DNA from: Bog-473 sp963742035
GTDB lineage: Bacteria > Actinomycetota > Acidimicrobiia > Acidimicrobiales > RAAP-2
Length of the DNA: 64,000 nt
Assembly (NCBI GenBank): GCA_963742035.1
Contig: CAVUKH010000013.1
Span: 1 to 64,000, forward strand
Direction of reading: 5' to 3'
Shown: piece by piece, positions 51,676 to 59,289 of the stretch
Layout of the letters: each line of letters starts with the position of its first letter
How positions within the stretch are numbered: the first letter of the stretch is position 1
Position numbers and translations under genes: made by a program
The notes under the pieces: generated by a model
The model's input: the letters and a program-made list of their open reading frames with translations, nothing else
Databases searched by the model: none
What the model was told of the DNA's origin: nothing

Positions 51676-52806
51676 ATGGAAACTGCGATCTTCGATGCCG
51701 ACAGCCACCTCATGGAGACGCCCGAGTGGCTGTCCGCCTACGCCGAGGAGCCCGTTCGTGAGCGACTCGGTTCGCTCGGCCTCGAGGGGGCGGGGGCCGG
51801 GGCGGCCAAGCTGATGGCCACGCTGCCCGAACTCTGGGAGAGCCACCGCCACCAGGAGATCGGGCCCGAGGTGCTCAAGGGCCCCAAGGGCTGGATGGCG
51901 CCCGGTGCCCTCGACGCCGAGGTGCGTGCCCGGGTGCTCGACGCCCTGGCGATCGAGGCCCAGCTCGTGTTCCCGACGTTCGCGCTGGGCCATTTCTCCC
52001 GGAGCAGGGATCCCGAGGTGCTCTATGGCGGGACGGAGGCTCTGAATCGGGCCATGTCCGCTTTCTGCGCTGCGGACCCGAGGCTCAAGGCCGTGGGCTA
52101 CCTGCCGCTCAACGACCCGGAACGGGCCCTGGCCACGCTCGAGCATGCGCTCGACATCGGCATCGCGGCGATCTGGGTGCCCTCCGACGCCCCCGGGGAC
52201 TTCTCACCCACCCACGTCGACGTGGAACCGATCTGGGCCTGTCTGGCCGAGGCGGGCGTGCCGTTCGTGCTCCACGTCGGGGGTGGGAAGCTGCTTCCCA
52301 AGGCGTTCCACAACAACGGCCGTCCCCGGCCCAAGGACTGGCTGGGTGGCGGCGAGAACCTGCGGTCCAAGGACTTCCCGGTCCTGCACCATTCGCCCGA
52401 GCGCTTTCTCGCCTGCATGGCCCTCGACGGCGTGTTCGAACGGTTTCCGGGTCTGCGCGGAGCCGCCATCGAGCTCGGCGCGAGCTGGGTGCCCGGTCTC
52501 CTGCGCAATGTCGACCACGCCTTCCGCTCGTTCTCAAAGTTCGAGCCGGCCCTCCAGGAGCTGAGCCTCCTGCCCTCCGACTACCTGCGCCGCCAGGTCC
52601 GCTTCACGCCGTTCCCGTTCGAGGACACGGCGTGGCTGCTCGAGCAGTGCGGGCCGGAGCTCTTCATGTTCTCGACCGACTATCCGCACCCCGAAGGTGG
52701 GAAGCGACCGTTCGAGGCGTTCGGGGAGGCCGTGGCGGGCTTCGACGAGCCGACCCGCGAGCGCTTCTTCTGGCGCAACGGGGCCGAGCTGCTCGGGCTC
52801 GCCTGA
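51676..52806 (+). CDS. amidohydrolase family protein (amidohydrolase 2 type)
   Basis: This 376-residue TIM-barrel metal hydrolase or decarboxylase has the metal motif DADSHLMETPEW at the start, IGIAAIWVPSDAPGDFSPTH in the middle, H in FVLHVGGG and the late FSTDYPHPEGGKRP with Asp as the metal/catalytic acid. Members act on aromatic or aliphatic carboxylates (ACMSD-like). The GTG of the next gene is 13 bases after its stop, so it heads a small operon with the TauD dioxygenase. ATG at 51676 is chosen because the metal motif begins there. Confidence 0.9.
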   Translation: METAIFDADSHLMETPEWLSAYAEEPVRERLGSLGLEGAGAGAAKLMATLPELWESHRHQEIGPEVLKGPKGWMAPGALDAEVRARVLDALAIEAQLVFPTFALGHFSRSRDPEVLYGGTEALNRAMSAFCAADPRLKAVGYLPLNDPERALATLEHALDIGIAAIWVPSDAPGDFSPTHVDVEPIWACLAEAGVPFVLHVGGGKLLPKAFHNNGRPRPKDWLGGGENLRSKDFPVLHHSPERFLACMALDGVFERFPGLRGAAIELGASWVPGLLRNVDHAFRSFSKFEPALQELSLLPSDYLRRQVRFTPFPFEDTAWLLEQCGPELFMFSTDYPHPEGGKRPFEAFGEAVAGFDEPTRERFFWRNGAELLGLA

Positions 52807-52819
52807 GGATGCGGACACC

Positions 52820-53689
52820 GTGACGACGACGGGGCGAACCGCCCTCGCCGTCGCACCGGTGGCGGGTGCGCTGGGTGCCACCGTCACGGGCATCCGTCTG
52901 GCCGATGTCAGCGACGAGGGGGAGCTCGAGGGGTTGCGCCAGGCGCTCGCCGAGCACCTCGTCGTCTTCTTGCCCGACCAGGCCCTCGACCTGGACGACC
53001 TCGAGCGGGTGACCGACTTGCTGGGCGGCCGCGACGTCACGCCCTTCGTGGACCCGCTCGAGGACAGGCCCTTTGTGATCCGGGTGCTCAAGGAAGCCGA
53101 TGACGCCCTGAACTTCGCCAACGCCTGGCACAGCGACCTGAGCTATCTCCCGGCGCCCCCGGCCTACACGCTGCTGCACGCCTGGGACGTGCCCGCCTAC
53201 GGGGGCGATACCGTCTGGTCCAACCAGTACCTCGCCTACGACTCGCTCTCACGCGGGCTCAAGGAGACACTCCGTGGCCTGCAGGCCGTCCACTCGGCCG
53301 GCATGGCCTATGGCACCGGCGGCCTGCTCGACCAGGTCAAGGAGCTGACATCCATGGCCATTGCCCCGTCGACCGACGCGTTCGCCGAGCAGATCCATCC
53401 GGCGGTGACGGTGCATCCGGTCACCGGCAAGGAGGCCCTCTACCTCGACCCCGTGTACACCACCCGCTTCGCCGGCTGGACGACCGAGGAGTCGAGGACG
53501 CTGCTGTCCCACCTCGCCCGACACAGCATCAACGAGAACTTCACGTGCCGGCTGCGCTGGTCCGTCGGGACCCTTGCCATCTGGGACAACCGCTGCACCA
53601 TGCACAACGCCCTCAACGACTACTCGGGTGTGCGCCGTGAGATGTATCGCACCAGCGTGAAAGGAGCGCCACCGCTCGGCGCCCCCTGA
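52820..53689 (+). CDS. TauD/TfdA-type Fe(II)/2-oxoglutarate dioxygenase
   Basis: This 289-residue non-haem iron dioxygenase uses 2-oxoglutarate and O2 to hydroxylate a small substrate, often releasing sulfite or cleaving an ether as in TauD/TfdA. The iron triad is visible: H and D in ANAWHSDLSY and the distal H in TMHNALND. The 2-oxoglutarate-binding Arg is in REMYRTSVKG. GTG is set by spacing to the upstream gene. It follows the amidohydrolase by 13 bases. The substrate is unknown. Confidence 0.92.
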   Translation: MTTTGRTALAVAPVAGALGATVTGIRLADVSDEGELEGLRQALAEHLVVFLPDQALDLDDLERVTDLLGGRDVTPFVDPLEDRPFVIRVLKEADDALNFANAWHSDLSYLPAPPAYTLLHAWDVPAYGGDTVWSNQYLAYDSLSRGLKETLRGLQAVHSAGMAYGTGGLLDQVKELTSMAIAPSTDAFAEQIHPAVTVHPVTGKEALYLDPVYTTRFAGWTTEESRTLLSHLARHSINENFTCRLRWSVGTLAIWDNRCTMHNALNDYSGVRREMYRTSVKGAPPLGAP

Positions 53690-53704
53690 CGATGGTCCCG
53701 GCGG

Positions 53705-54181
53705 TCAGAACGCCCGGGGTCGACCCGAGACCGATGGGCTCAGACCCCAGTGGCAGCGGCCGCCGAGCATCGGACCCGCCGCGAATCCGTCGTCGGGGTC
53801 TTCCGGCGAGAGAACGCCGTGCAGGGCAACGCCGAGATCACCCGCGTGGGCGACGACGCCGCGCACTTCAATGCGCCATTCGTAGTCCTCGGCCGTCAGG
53901 GCTCCGTCGGTGCTGATGATGGCGGCGTCGGGGCAGGCCTGGCGGGCTCGGTCGAGCAGGTGGTGTCGGGCATCGTGGCCGTCATGGTCTGCGTGCGGGA
54001 GCGGTACGGCAGCGCTGACGCGCGGCGACTCGATCACGACCACCCACCGGCGTCCCCGGCGGCACAGGTACAAGGTCGCGCCGTCGATCGTGCCGCTGTG
54101 CGCCGGCACGCTGGACGGATTTCTGGGTCGCATCAAGAGCGGAACGCCCCGTGCTGGCGCAGTGGCCGTTTCACTTCGCAT
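53705..54181 (-). CDS. hypothetical protein
   Basis: This soluble protein of up to 158 residues has a clear strand-rich core (ATLYLCRRGRRWVVVIESPR) and conserved-looking PLPHADHDGHDARHH, a cluster of histidines that could bind metal. No family is recognised. The first ATG is weakly supported; one 48 bases in (MRPRNPSSV) is as good. It lies between the TauD gene and the zinc dehydrogenase gene, on the opposite strand to the first. Confidence 0.5.
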   Translation of the reverse strand: MRSETATAPARGVPLLMRPRNPSSVPAHSGTIDGATLYLCRRGRRWVVVIESPRVSAAVPLPHADHDGHDARHHLLDRARQACPDAAIISTDGALTAEDYEWRIEVRGVVAHAGDLGVALHGVLSPEDPDDGFAAGPMLGGRCHWGLSPSVSGRPRAF

Positions 54182-54259
54182 TCCGTCACCATGTTGATGG
54201 TGACGGTCGGCGGGCTCCCGCGCCAGAGCCGAAGTGTTCGAGTGCCGCCGAACGGGGCT

Positions 54260-55441
54260 TCAGGGCCGGAAGACCACCTTGATCGCCTGCGACGAGTTCC
54301 GGTCGATGGCCGTCCCGATGGCCTCTCGGTAGTCCTCCAGACCGAACTCGTGGGTGACGACCACGGCATGGGGCAGCAGCCCGGCCGCCAGGACGTCGAG
54401 CGCCCGGTCCACGGAGTGCCGGTCCGCCGCGCCCGCCAGCCCCGGTGCCGCATGCGCGTCGACCGTGTGGTCGATGGAGCCGACCAGTGCCGCCTCCTTG
54501 TACCAGATGGGTGTGAGGTCCACCTCGCTGATCCCCGCCGCGCCCAGGAGCAACACGCTGCCGCGGTGGGCGACGGCGCGCAGCGCCTCGGTCACCGACC
54601 CCGGCGACCCGACCGCCTCGACCACGAAGGGGAAGCCGCCCATCAGCATCTGGTGTCGCTTGTATCCCACGACCCGGGAGCCGCTCAGGGCCGCCAGCTG
54701 CTCCCAGTGCGCATTGTCGGGGTCGCTGAGCACGACGTGGTCCGCTCCACAGGCCGTCGCGGCCTCGGCCTGGTGCGGGTGGCGGGCCAGGACGGTGACC
54801 GGGCAGTTCGGGAACAGCCCGCGCAGGGCGGCGAGGGACGCCAGCCCGATGATGCCGGCTCCCACAATGAGCACGGGCTCGCCGTCGACCGGCGTGGCGC
54901 GCAGCAGGCCGTGGCAGGCGATGGAGACCGGCTCGTAGAGGCTGGCGCCGCGGTCCGCAATGGCGTCGGGCACGACGTGGAGCATGGAATCGTGCGCGAG
55001 CACGCTGTCCGCCCAACCCCCGCCGAGATCCTGCGTATAACCCAGGGTCCGCCCCGAGCTGATGATGCGGCTGTCCAGGTTCAGGCACGAGGAGGTCCAC
55101 CCGCGTCCGCAGTTGGCGCAGGGCGGGTCGATTCCCCGGGGCAGGCAGGGGATGCAGGGGTCGATGACGACCCTGGTGCCGAGGGCGACCGAGCAATTCG
55201 GTCCCGCCTCGACGACCCGCCCGGCCGCCTCGTGGCCGAGCACGAAGGGGAAGGTCCCCATGGACACCAGGGTGGGTGAGGGGCCGGTGTTGTGGGCGAA
55301 CAGGTGGAGATCGCTGCCGCAGATCCCACCGGTCGTGACTGCCACCCGGGCCCATGACGGCCCCGGGAGTTCGGGCTCGGGGACCTCCGTCAGCGAGGCG
55401 GGGAACTCGGGGTCGGCCATGTCGAACATCACGGCGCGCAT
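54260..55441 (-). CDS. zinc-binding alcohol dehydrogenase (MDR superfamily)
   Basis: This 393-residue medium-chain dehydrogenase has the catalytic zinc ligands in GGICGSDLHLF and GHEAAGRVVEAG, a structural-zinc-like Cys set (CIPC, CANC and SSCLNL) with spacing unlike the usual lobe, and a Rossmann motif VLIVGAGIIGLASLAAL. The altered lobe spacing could change oligomer state. NAD(P) preference is not clear. It lies in the catabolic cluster but on the minus strand; 62 bases separate it from the divergent dioxygenase gene, whose promoter would lie in between. Confidence 0.9.
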   Translation of the reverse strand: MRAVMFDMADPEFPASLTEVPEPELPGPSWARVAVTTGGICGSDLHLFAHNTGPSPTLVSMGTFPFVLGHEAAGRVVEAGPNCSVALGTRVVIDPCIPCLPRGIDPPCANCGRGWTSSCLNLDSRIISSGRTLGYTQDLGGGWADSVLAHDSMLHVVPDAIADRGASLYEPVSIACHGLLRATPVDGEPVLIVGAGIIGLASLAALRGLFPNCPVTVLARHPHQAEAATACGADHVVLSDPDNAHWEQLAALSGSRVVGYKRHQMLMGGFPFVVEAVGSPGSVTEALRAVAHRGSVLLLGAAGISEVDLTPIWYKEAALVGSIDHTVDAHAAPGLAGAADRHSVDRALDVLAAGLLPHAVVVTHEFGLEDYREAIGTAIDRNSSQAIKVVFRP

Positions 55442-55503
55442 GGTGCGAGCGTAGGCGCCGGCGGGACGCGTTTCCCGGGGCAGGCTGGCATAGGGTGCGG
55501 GCG

Positions 55504-56373
55504 ATGCGGGTCTCCGACGCCACTCTGGCCGAGGTGCGCGAGCGCGGCTTCTCGCTCGTGGAGGGGTTCCTGAGCGACGAGGAGCTGGCCGCGGCGCGGC
55601 ACGCGCTGTGGCTGCACTTCCCTCGTCCTTCGGAGTACTTCGCCGACCCCGAGGCCCATGCCCGCTACGCAGTGAGCCAGTTCGCCGGGGTGGAGGAGTT
55701 TCCGTACCGCTCGTGGGACCTCAACCGCCTGGACGTGCACGCCGACCTGGTCGATGCGGCGGAGCGCTACCTGCAGACGACCGACGTGCATCTCTACAAA
55801 GTGGAGCTGTGGGCCAAGTACGCCGGCGCGGTGGACTACGACCAGCCGCTCCATCGGGACTACGGGAGCCACAGCCTGGTCGTGCCTCGCCCCGAGCCTC
55901 GCTACCAGCAGCTGACGACGTTCGTCTACCTGTCGGACGTCACGGAGGAGGACGGGCCGACCCGCATCGTGCCGTACGAGGACGGCAAGGACGTGCCCTA
56001 CACGCCGCTCTACGTGCCCTTCGGCACCTTGGCCGACGTGGAGGTCCCCTGCACGGGGCCCGCCGGGAGCCTCTTGGTCTACCGGACCGACATCCTGCAT
56101 CGGGGGTCCGCAATGACCGGCCCGGGCCGGTCCCGTTTCTCGCTCCTCGCCGACTTCCAGGTGCGGGGGACGACCTGGGGCGGGAAGATGGCCTGGCCCA
56201 AACAGTCGCCGGAGCGCTGGGCCCGCTTCATCCCGCAGTGCGGAGTCCGTGAGCGCGACCTCTTCGGCTTCCCTCGCCCCGGCGACCCCTATTGGTCCGA
56301 GGACACGCTCGAAGGCGTGGCGGCGCGCTACCCGGGCATCGACCTGGCCCCGTACCGGGACGCCATGCCGTGA
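55504..56373 (+). CDS. phytanoyl-CoA dioxygenase family protein
   Basis: This 289-residue Fe(II)/2-oxoglutarate dioxygenase of the PhyH group has the iron ligands H and D in QPLHRDYGSH and the distal H in TDILHRGSAM, followed by R in GPGRSRFSLL for 2-oxoglutarate. An N-terminal GFSLVEGFLSDEELAAAR stretch is typical. These enzymes hydroxylate lipid-like or secondary-metabolite substrates. ATG at 55504 begins at the domain. It is the second iron dioxygenase in this cluster; an 85-base gap separates it from the next gene. Confidence 0.9.
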   Translation: MRVSDATLAEVRERGFSLVEGFLSDEELAAARHALWLHFPRPSEYFADPEAHARYAVSQFAGVEEFPYRSWDLNRLDVHADLVDAAERYLQTTDVHLYKVELWAKYAGAVDYDQPLHRDYGSHSLVVPRPEPRYQQLTTFVYLSDVTEEDGPTRIVPYEDGKDVPYTPLYVPFGTLADVEVPCTGPAGSLLVYRTDILHRGSAMTGPGRSRFSLLADFQVRGTTWGGKMAWPKQSPERWARFIPQCGVRERDLFGFPRPGDPYWSEDTLEGVAARYPGIDLAPYRDAMP

Positions 56374-56458
56374 GCGATGCGCCGGACTCCCCAGGCGACA
56401 CGGGGGTCGCCGGAGGCATACTGGCGCTTCAGACTTCACCGACATCGGAGGCGATGGC

Positions 56459-56764
56459 ATGCCCGCACAACTGATCCTCGAGTTCGAAGGCGTCACCACC
56501 AAGGAGTACGACGCGGTGAACGCCGCACTCGGCATCGACCCCGCCACCGGCGCGGGCGACTGGCCCGATGGACTGCAGGTCCATGCCGCGGGACTCAACG
56601 AGGACGGCCATCTGGTCGTGACCGAAATCTGGGACACCCCCGAGCACCAGGCTCGCTTCATGGAAGGTCGCCTCGGTGCGGCCCTCCTCGAGGGTGGCGT
56701 CGAGAATCCCCCGTCGAGCATCACGTGGATCGAATTGGTGGCGCACCACACCCCGGGGAGCTGA
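56459..56764 (+). CDS. small dimeric alpha/beta-barrel-like protein
   Basis: This 101-residue protein has the rhythm of the ferredoxin-like dimeric barrel fold: QLILEFEGVTTKEYDAVNAA, then LQVHAAGLNEDGHLVVTEIW and HQARFMEGRLGAALL. Such proteins are often monooxygenase-like or stress-response helpers. No catalytic residue can be named. GGAGGCG precedes the ATG at 56459. It sits between the PhyH-type gene and the amine-dehydrogenase-like gene on the same strand, so it is part of the same set. Confidence 0.75.
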   Translation: MPAQLILEFEGVTTKEYDAVNAALGIDPATGAGDWPDGLQVHAAGLNEDGHLVVTEIWDTPEHQARFMEGRLGAALLEGGVENPPSSITWIELVAHHTPGS

Positions 56765-56821
56765 ACCACCAAGGGCCATCATTCCCCTCCGGTCCGATCC
56801 GACGAGCAAAGGACGACGCCC

Positions 56822-57913
56822 GTGACCTATCGCGTGATCCAGTGGGCGACCGGCGGCGTGGGCCGCGCCGCAATGGAAGGGGTCCTGGCGCATCCCGAGC
56901 TCGAGCTGGCGGGGGCCTGGGTCCACAGCCCGGACAAGGAGGGAGTCGACCTCGGCACACTCCTGGGTCGTGCGGAACTGGGTGTCACGGCCACCGGTGA
57001 CGTCGAGACCCTCCTCGCCACCGAGGCCGACTGCGTGCTCTACAGCCCGATCTTCGCCGACCCCTCCGTGGTGGCGGCCATCCTCGAATCCGGCAAGAAC
57101 GTCGTGTCGCCCCTGGGCTGGTTCTATCCGCCGCCCGACGAACGCCAGAGGTTCGACGCCATCGCCAAGAAGGCTGGCGTCACGCTGCACGGCACCGGGA
57201 TCAATCCCGGCGGCATCACCGAGCGCTTCCCGCTCATGATCTCGGCCCTGTCGGGCGCGGTCACCCACGTGCGGGCGGAGGAGTACTCGGACATACGCAC
57301 CTACGGCGCACCCGACGTGGTCCGCGACTGGATGCTGTTCGGCAAGACACCCGAAGAGGCCCGCGCCAGCGTCATGATCGACGCCCTCGGTGGCGGCTTC
57401 CGCCAGTCGATCTTCATGGTCGCCGACGAAATGGGTTTCGACATCGACCCGCAGATCCAGACCACGCACGAGATGGCGGTGGCCACGAAACCTATCGACT
57501 CGCCGATCGGCCCCATCGAGCCGGGCAAGGTGGCTGCACAGCGTTTCACGTGGGAGGCCACCGTCGACGGCGTGCCGGTGGTGACGGCCACGGTCAACTG
57601 GCTGATGGGGGAGGAGCATCTCGATCCCGCTTGGACGTTCGGGCCCGACGGGGAGCGCTTCGAAGTCGAGATCACCGGCGACCCCAGCTGCCTGACCACC
57701 TTCAAGAAGCTGCATCCGAAGACGGTGGAGGAGGGTCTCGTTCGCAATCCCGGCGTCGTCGCCACGGCCATGCACTGCGTCAATGCCATCCCCTACGTCT
57801 GCCGGGCCGAGCCCGGGCTCCGGACGTACCTGGAGATGCCTTTGGTGGCTGGCCGCGCTGCTCCGGGCGTGCATCGGGATCGGCGGACCTCGTCCCGATC
57901 CGCCCCGACATGA
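56822..57913 (+). CDS. NAD(P)H-dependent amine dehydrogenase-like protein (dihydrodipicolinate reductase fold)
   Basis: This 363-residue oxidoreductase has a dinucleotide-binding start (YRVIQWATGGVGRAAMEG) and the central LHGTGINPGGITERFPLMIS typical of the 2,4-diaminopentanoate dehydrogenase/DapB-like group. Start is GTG. The last 35 residues (RAAPGVHRDRRTSSRSAPT) look unlike the family and may come from overlap with the next gene rather than a functional domain. It overlaps the SDR gene as ATGA. The substrate is not visible. Confidence 0.87.
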   Translation: MTYRVIQWATGGVGRAAMEGVLAHPELELAGAWVHSPDKEGVDLGTLLGRAELGVTATGDVETLLATEADCVLYSPIFADPSVVAAILESGKNVVSPLGWFYPPPDERQRFDAIAKKAGVTLHGTGINPGGITERFPLMISALSGAVTHVRAEEYSDIRTYGAPDVVRDWMLFGKTPEEARASVMIDALGGGFRQSIFMVADEMGFDIDPQIQTTHEMAVATKPIDSPIGPIEPGKVAAQRFTWEATVDGVPVVTATVNWLMGEEHLDPAWTFGPDGERFEVEITGDPSCLTTFKKLHPKTVEEGLVRNPGVVATAMHCVNAIPYVCRAEPGLRTYLEMPLVAGRAAPGVHRDRRTSSRSAPT

Positions 57914-58731
57914 TCCTCGACCGCTTCTCCGTCGCCGGGAAGGTGGCGATCGTCACTGGCGCCGGGCTCGGCATCGGACGGGGGATCGCCATCGGGTTCG
58001 CCGAGGCCGGCGCCGACGTCGCGCTGGCTGCCCGGACGGAGACCGATCTCGACGAGGTGGCGGCGCAGGTCCGCGCCCGAGGCCGCCGGGCCCTCGTCGT
58101 GCCGACCGACGTGACTGACGCCGACGCGTGCGAGCACCTCGTGACGGCGACGGCCCAGGAGTTCGGTCGACTGGACATCTTGGTCAACAACGCGGGTGGC
58201 GCTATGCCCCGGGCCGCCTTGGACACGAGCGAGGGCTTCATGGCCCGGACCTTTGCCTTCAACGTCACCGCACCGCTGACGCTGACCAAGCTGGCCGCAC
58301 GGCAGATGGTCGACACCGTCGGCAGGGGAGCCGTGGTCAATATCTCGTCGCGTTCGGCCAGCATGACGCAGACCATGTTCGTGGCCTACGGCGCGGCCAA
58401 GGCGGCGCTCAATCGCATGACGCGCAACATCGCGCCAGAGCTGGCCCCGCGGGTGCGGGTCAACGCCATCGACGTCGGCGGGGTGGCCACCCGCTCGCTC
58501 GACATCGTGCTGACCGACGACAGCCTGCGCCGGCGGTTCCTCGACGGCACACCTATGGGCCGGCCGGGCGAGCCGGAGGACATCGCGTGCGCCGTGCTCT
58601 ATCTCGCTTCCGACGCGTCGTCCTGGGTCACCGGGAAGGTCTTCGAGGTCGACGGCGGCACCGAGGCCCCGGCCATGACGGTGCCGGCGCCAGCACTGGT
58701 TCCGACACCGGGCAGTCCCGCCGACTCCTGA
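57910..58731 (+). CDS. short-chain dehydrogenase/reductase (SDR)
   Basis: This 273-residue classical SDR has the glycine motif VTGAGLGIGRGIA, NNAG, the Ser-Tyr-Lys triad (S in VNISSRSAS, YGAAK) and a C-terminal VDGGTE end. NAD(H) or NADP(H) preference is suggested to be NADP by Arg in LAARTETDL. The ATG overlaps the upstream gene by ATGA, so it is coupled. It closes the plus-strand catabolic set. Confidence 0.93.
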   Translation: MILDRFSVAGKVAIVTGAGLGIGRGIAIGFAEAGADVALAARTETDLDEVAAQVRARGRRALVVPTDVTDADACEHLVTATAQEFGRLDILVNNAGGAMPRAALDTSEGFMARTFAFNVTAPLTLTKLAARQMVDTVGRGAVVNISSRSASMTQTMFVAYGAAKAALNRMTRNIAPELAPRVRVNAIDVGGVATRSLDIVLTDDSLRRRFLDGTPMGRPGEPEDIACAVLYLASDASSWVTGKVFEVDGGTEAPAMTVPAPALVPTPGSPADS

Positions 58732-58766
58732 GGACCGACTGCATAACTCCGACTCCTGGCGTCACA

Positions 58767-59120
58767 TCAACTGCGCAGCTCCCAGCGATTGCCGGCCGGA
58801 TCCTTGCAGAGAAGGATCCGGTTTCCGTCGAACTCGGCGACCTTGAAGCGCACGCCGGCTTCGGTCAGGCGCGCTTCGATCGCACTGCTTTCGCTTCCGA
58901 CCTCTATGGCGGTATGCGCCATTGCCGCGGGAGTGTGCGCGGGGTCCAGACTGAGGTGCACCTGCGTCCCGTCGTCCGCCTCGAACCAGCGGGCCCCGAA
59001 GTCTGTGGCTGCCATCGGGGGTTCGAGCCGGCGATAGCCCAGAATGCCGACGAGAAAGTCGGCTTCGGCCTCGGCGAGATCCGGCGGGGTGCCCAGATTG
59101 GCGTGATGGAACGTCGGCAT
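58767..59120 (-). CDS. VOC family protein (single glyoxalase domain)
   Basis: This 117-residue vicinal-oxygen-chelate protein shows FHHANLGTPPDLAEAEADFL at the start, an H in GTQVHLSLD and a closing CKDPAGNRWEL strand typical of the fold. It is one domain, so it should dimerise to form the active site. Metal ligands are incomplete by eye. It converges with the SDR gene; it lies alone. Confidence 0.88.
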   Translation of the reverse strand: MPTFHHANLGTPPDLAEAEADFLVGILGYRRLEPPMAATDFGARWFEADDGTQVHLSLDPAHTPAAMAHTAIEVGSESSAIEARLTEAGVRFKVAEFDGNRILLCKDPAGNRWELRS

Positions 59121-59289
59121 ACCCGACAGTGTTCCATGCCCAGGTCGTGTCGGCAGGGGCCAACAGCGTTGGTGGGAGCGCCAGTTCAGGCAGTCCGACC
59201 GGAGGTCCTCTCGAGAGGGGAGAAGGGCGGCTGCTGCTGAAAGGAGGCGGCGTGGACTGGGACACGCCCATCGGGCCGAACCACGTGCG

